Below, piece after piece: positions 21,599-22,843 of a stretch of 22,843 nt of DNA. The stretch's first letter is position 1. Each line of letters begins with the position of its first letter. The stretch covers positions 1 to 22,843 of IMG/VR virus record IMGVR_UViG_3300031675_000531; one strand, given 5' to 3'. The stretch comes from a virus. The notes below the pieces were generated by a model, which saw only the letters and a program-made list of their open reading frames with translations, was not told the DNA's origin and ran no database searches. The translations under genes and the position numbers were made by a program.

Positions 21599-22596
21599 TG
21601 CATACTTCCTATTTTACTAATTGTATTTTGTTGTTCTGCCTGTAATTTTGATTCCATGCCTCTTGTCCAGTTGCCGTTGAACTTAGCCCTAGAACAAGTG
21701 TTGCAGATCAAATTCTTTTTTTCTTCTGAGTATTTTTCAGCGTATATTATTTCGTGTTCTTTTTGCATGTTTTTCCATGCTCCCTCAATTCCGATTTCAA
21801 AAATGTTTCCATAGTCTGTCTTTCCTTCTGCATCATCACAACACAAAACTGCTTGTCCGCTCACTAACACTTCCATTCTCCTTAGTATACGTCCGGAGCC
21901 CATTGCACACCCTTGCATATAATTTTCTTCATCAATTACAGAATTGTATGGTTTAGTCCAATCACCATCCCCGTCGCCCATTCTATTTTCAACCCAGTTC
22001 TGTTTGGATTTCACTTTTCCAAGTGTAACGTCCTGATATTCTTTAATAACTTTGGCACTAGCAGTGGCCGATTGATTTTTGTGTTTAACACCGATTTTAA
22101 TCCTTTCTGAAAGTTTTGGATAGTTTTCTTTTACAAAGTTTAGACTTTTCAGTGTCTTGTCTTTTTTGATATTCATAAACTCCCATAGTTCTTCTGCGGT
22201 ATGTCCGATAACACTCATATGAACATTACCTATTAGGTGTTTGTATTTGTTTAAAATTTCACACTGTTTTTTAGTAAATGATACACCGTTAGTAGTAATA
22301 CCAACATTAATTTTATAGTGATTACACAGTTCCATGATGTACTCTAGATTAGGTTGCACTAGTGGATCACTGTATCTCCATGGACTAATAGCACACGCAT
22401 AATCTTTTACTTTGTATTTTTTTATAAGTGAACCGTAGTCGTGTAACAGCATACCTAATTGTTCTTTGGTCATTAGTTGACCGTGATATGTTTTGTCTTC
22501 ACTTAATGTGGTGTATGGACAACAATAACATTTTGCGTTGCATAAGTTGATAGGTTCAAATGCTATTGACGAGGGCAATGGTATCTCTCTATACAT
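21595..22596 (-). CDS. Radical SAM protein with SPASM-like C-terminus
   Basis: The 333-residue protein has the radical SAM cluster motif at Cys19, Cys23 and Cys26 (CNAKCYCCP), followed by the usual TIM-barrel pattern (ISPWRYSDPL, TTNGVSFT, HMSVIGH). The C-terminal part has further cysteines in a SPASM-like layout: Cys230, Cys252 and Cys253 in VLCCDD, then Cys298 and Cys301 in CNTC, with GNIFEIGIEGAWKN between. Such enzymes modify peptides or sugar nucleotides using auxiliary iron-sulfur clusters. It overlaps the small gene upstream by 8 bases and the oxygenase-like gene downstream by 4. Members of this type occur in surface-glycan clusters; the substrate here is not visible. Confidence 0.88.
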   Translation of the reverse strand: MYREIPLPSSIAFEPINLCNAKCYCCPYTTLSEDKTYHGQLMTKEQLGMLLHDYGSLIKKYKVKDYACAISPWRYSDPLVQPNLEYIMELCNHYKINVGITTNGVSFTKKQCEILNKYKHLIGNVHMSVIGHTAEELWEFMNIKKDKTLKSLNFVKENYPKLSERIKIGVKHKNQSATASAKVIKEYQDVTLGKVKSKQNWVENRMGDGDGDWTKPYNSVIDEENYMQGCAMGSGRILRRMEVLVSGQAVLCCDDAEGKTDYGNIFEIGIEGAWKNMQKEHEIIYAEKYSEEKKNLICNTCSRAKFNGNWTRGMESKLQAEQQNTISKIGSMQ

Positions 22597-22840
22597 TTTC
22601 TTTCACATAGTCGGTTAACCATTTTTCTAAAGCTGGGCCATCTAGTGGTTCTGGTGTGAGCCATTCTTGTACACCATGAGTCGAAGCCCATTTACCACTT
22701 GGCATTTGCCATGCATTGTGCTTAGGTTCTTCGACATGTCTGCCAACCATGTATCTCCGTGTACCAGGTCCAAATGGTTTGATTTCAGACTGGACTACGA
22801 TTAATCCCAGTTCATCGATCCACTGAAGCATTCTGTTCAT
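22589..22840 (-). CDS. Hypothetical protein at the right edge, 83 residues
   Basis: The product begins MNRMLQWIDELGLIVVQSEI and has a Trp- and Pro-rich centre (HNAWQMPSGKWASTHGVQEW) and a C-terminal helix LEKWLTDYVKENV. No known family is evident. The frame stays open to the window edge, so the true start may lie outside. It overlaps the radical SAM start by 8 bases, so the two are probably co-transcribed. A small precursor-like or partner protein for the radical SAM enzyme is a possibility, with no direct support. Confidence 0.6.
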   Translation of the reverse strand: MNRMLQWIDELGLIVVQSEIKPFGPGTRRYMVGRHVEEPKHNAWQMPSGKWASTHGVQEWLTPEPLDGPALEKWLTDYVKENV

Positions 22841-22843
22841 GTG

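Overview
The window reads as a segment of a T4-like (tevenvirus-type) marine myovirus genome. Three things support this. The replication proteins are recognisable: a gp41-type DnaB-family helicase directly behind a gp61-type TOPRIM primase, and a UvsW-type SF2 helicase. A perfect T4 late promoter octamer, TATAAATA, lies in front of a structural-looking gene. The DNA is AT-rich and very densely packed, with most neighbouring genes overlapping or abutting. The combination of low G+C, a TRAP-transporter-like binding protein and many surface-glycan genes resembles marine phages of cyanobacteria or SAR11-type alphaproteobacteria. The host cannot be fixed from the sequence, and the myovirus assignment is inference from gene content. 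No tRNA, rRNA, CRISPR array, IS element or attachment site was seen, and no gene-free stretch exceeds about 160 bases.

Layout. (1) 18-941, minus: a TRAP-type solute-binding protein without a signal peptide. (2) 1103-3575, minus: helicase and primase. Upstream of them (3586-4392) is a probable virion structural protein with its own late promoter. (3) 4425-4799, plus: a lone hypothetical gene. (4) 4796-10567, minus: a ten-gene block that probably starts at a promoter near 10589-10616. In order of transcription it holds a HARP-like protein, UvsW, two hypotheticals, a possible clamp-loader small subunit, a zinc-finger protein, two small proteins, a miniature DnaE-like polymerase-core protein and a lysine-rich 47-residue protein. 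Two of these small genes (4796-4939, 5503-5676) fill what would otherwise look like gaps. (5) 10619-11095, plus: a SprT-like metalloprotease.

(6) 11075-20999: a large surface-glycan cluster arranged on both sides of one short divergent promoter region at 18257-18306. Leftward it has a GT61 glycosyltransferase, two KpsC/KpsS-like proteins, an asparagine synthetase, a GT-A glycosyltransferase, a third KpsC/KpsS-like protein and a DUF115/sialyltransferase-like protein. Rightward it has an SGNH hydrolase, a fourth KpsC/KpsS-like protein and two FkbM-type methyltransferases. (7) 20996-22840, minus: a 2OG-Fe(II) oxygenase-like protein, a radical SAM/SPASM protein and a small hypothetical at the edge.

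Working together: blocks 2 and 4 are DNA replication and recombination. Block 6, probably with 7, looks like a carried-in or phage-adapted pathway that builds or modifies a surface polysaccharide, whether to remodel the infected cell or to decorate the virion. The most unusual items are the miniature DnaE-like protein that keeps three candidate catalytic aspartates, the cytoplasmic TRAP binding protein that has lost the usual ligand arginine, the four KpsC/S-like paralogs, and the palindromic -10 element that could fire the glycan cluster in both directions.
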